A DNA stretch of 5,452 nt from an uncultured Clostridia bacterium (lineage in GTDB: Bacteria; Bacillota; Clostridia; TANB77; UBA1234). The notes under the pieces were generated by a model. That model was not told where the DNA came from, did no database searches, and worked only from the letters and a program-made list of their open reading frames with translations. The stretch covers positions 1 through 5,452 of the forward strand of contig CANQLS010000107.1 of assembly GCA_947624765.1 (NCBI GenBank). The letters are read 5' to 3'. Positions 5,298-5,452 of this stretch are shown piece after piece. How positions within the stretch are numbered: position 1 is the first letter of the stretch; every line of letters starts with the position of its first letter. A program made the translations under genes and the position numbers.

Positions 5298-5452
5298 TTA
5301 TCTTAAATGATAATACTCTTCATACATCTTTCTAGCAGTTTCAGGGCTATCTGCTCCTTCTTTATTCTTTACCGGAGTGAAACATTCTTCTCTTTTATAT
5401 CGTAAAATTCCCATATTATTCAATCTATCAAATGCATCAAATAAAAATGATT
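5298..5452 (-). CDS. C-terminal end of a UDPGP-family sugar-nucleotide pyrophosphorylase (5' end outside window)
   Basis: Only the last 51 codons are present (50 complete residues plus a partial codon), running in from the right edge to TAA at 5298-5300. The residues SFLFDAFDRLNNMG, then KREECFTPVKN, then DSPETARKMYEEY match the end of the eukaryotic-type UDP-N-acetylhexosamine pyrophosphorylase family. There a F-FD-F segment is followed by R-E-F-P-KN and D-P-TAR. Such enzymes join UTP and a sugar 1-phosphate to give the UDP-sugar used for cell-wall and surface glycans. The catalytic GGxGTRLG region lies outside the window, so the substrate cannot be judged. The next gene begins 13 nt downstream in the same direction. 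Confidence 0.72.
   Translation of the reverse strand, partial: SFLFDAFDRLNNMGILRYKREECFTPVKNKEGADSPETARKMYEEYYHLR

Overview
This AT-rich window reads almost entirely on the minus strand. It looks like chromosomal DNA from a spore-forming, Gram-positive member of the Clostridia, possibly an uncultured gut-type lineage. The reasons are low GC, strong AGGAGG-type ribosome binding sites, a SpoIVFA/SpoIVFB-like sporulation pair, and a prepilin-like surface protein of a style I associate with clostridial genomes. The genus cannot be fixed from the sequence alone.

In transcription order (right to left): (1) The C-terminal end of a UDPGP-family sugar-nucleotide pyrophosphorylase (5298-5452) is followed 13 nt later by a three-helix membrane protein with a PH-like tail (4724-5284). 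(2) A strong intrinsic-terminator hairpin (4665-4715) follows. Its 3' arm also carries the ribosome binding site of the next gene, a small tail-anchored protein (4348-4662). (3) An M23/LytM membrane protein (SpoIVFA-like, 3419-4255) and an M50 intramembrane protease (SpoIVFB-like, 2823-3410) form a tightly coupled pair behind a sigma-E-like promoter. In Bacillus this pair controls pro-sigma-K processing. Here the LytM zinc site is complete, and the M50 protein has no room for a C-terminal CBS domain.

(4) A RelB/RelE-type toxin-antitoxin pair (2179-2666) follows, with a near-consensus housekeeping promoter (TTGACA-17-TACAAT), a very short leader, a candidate operator and a TAGTG stop/start overlap. 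(5) A 499-base stretch without a convincing gene (1680-2178) holds a GC-rich perfect hairpin, a 98-nt nested fold-back element, and the promoter and long leader of the last gene. (6) The last gene (1-1676, C-terminus outside the window) encodes a large prepilin-like protein. It has a class III-style cleavage site without the usual Glu5, a probable Ig-like domain, a short coiled-coil-like segment and a Trp/Tyr/Asp-rich C-terminal module.

No tRNA, rRNA, CRISPR array or transposase was seen. The points most worth a second look are the terminator that masks a ribosome binding site, the fold-back plus GC-hairpin element, and the altered domain make-up of the SpoIVFA/SpoIVFB-like pair.
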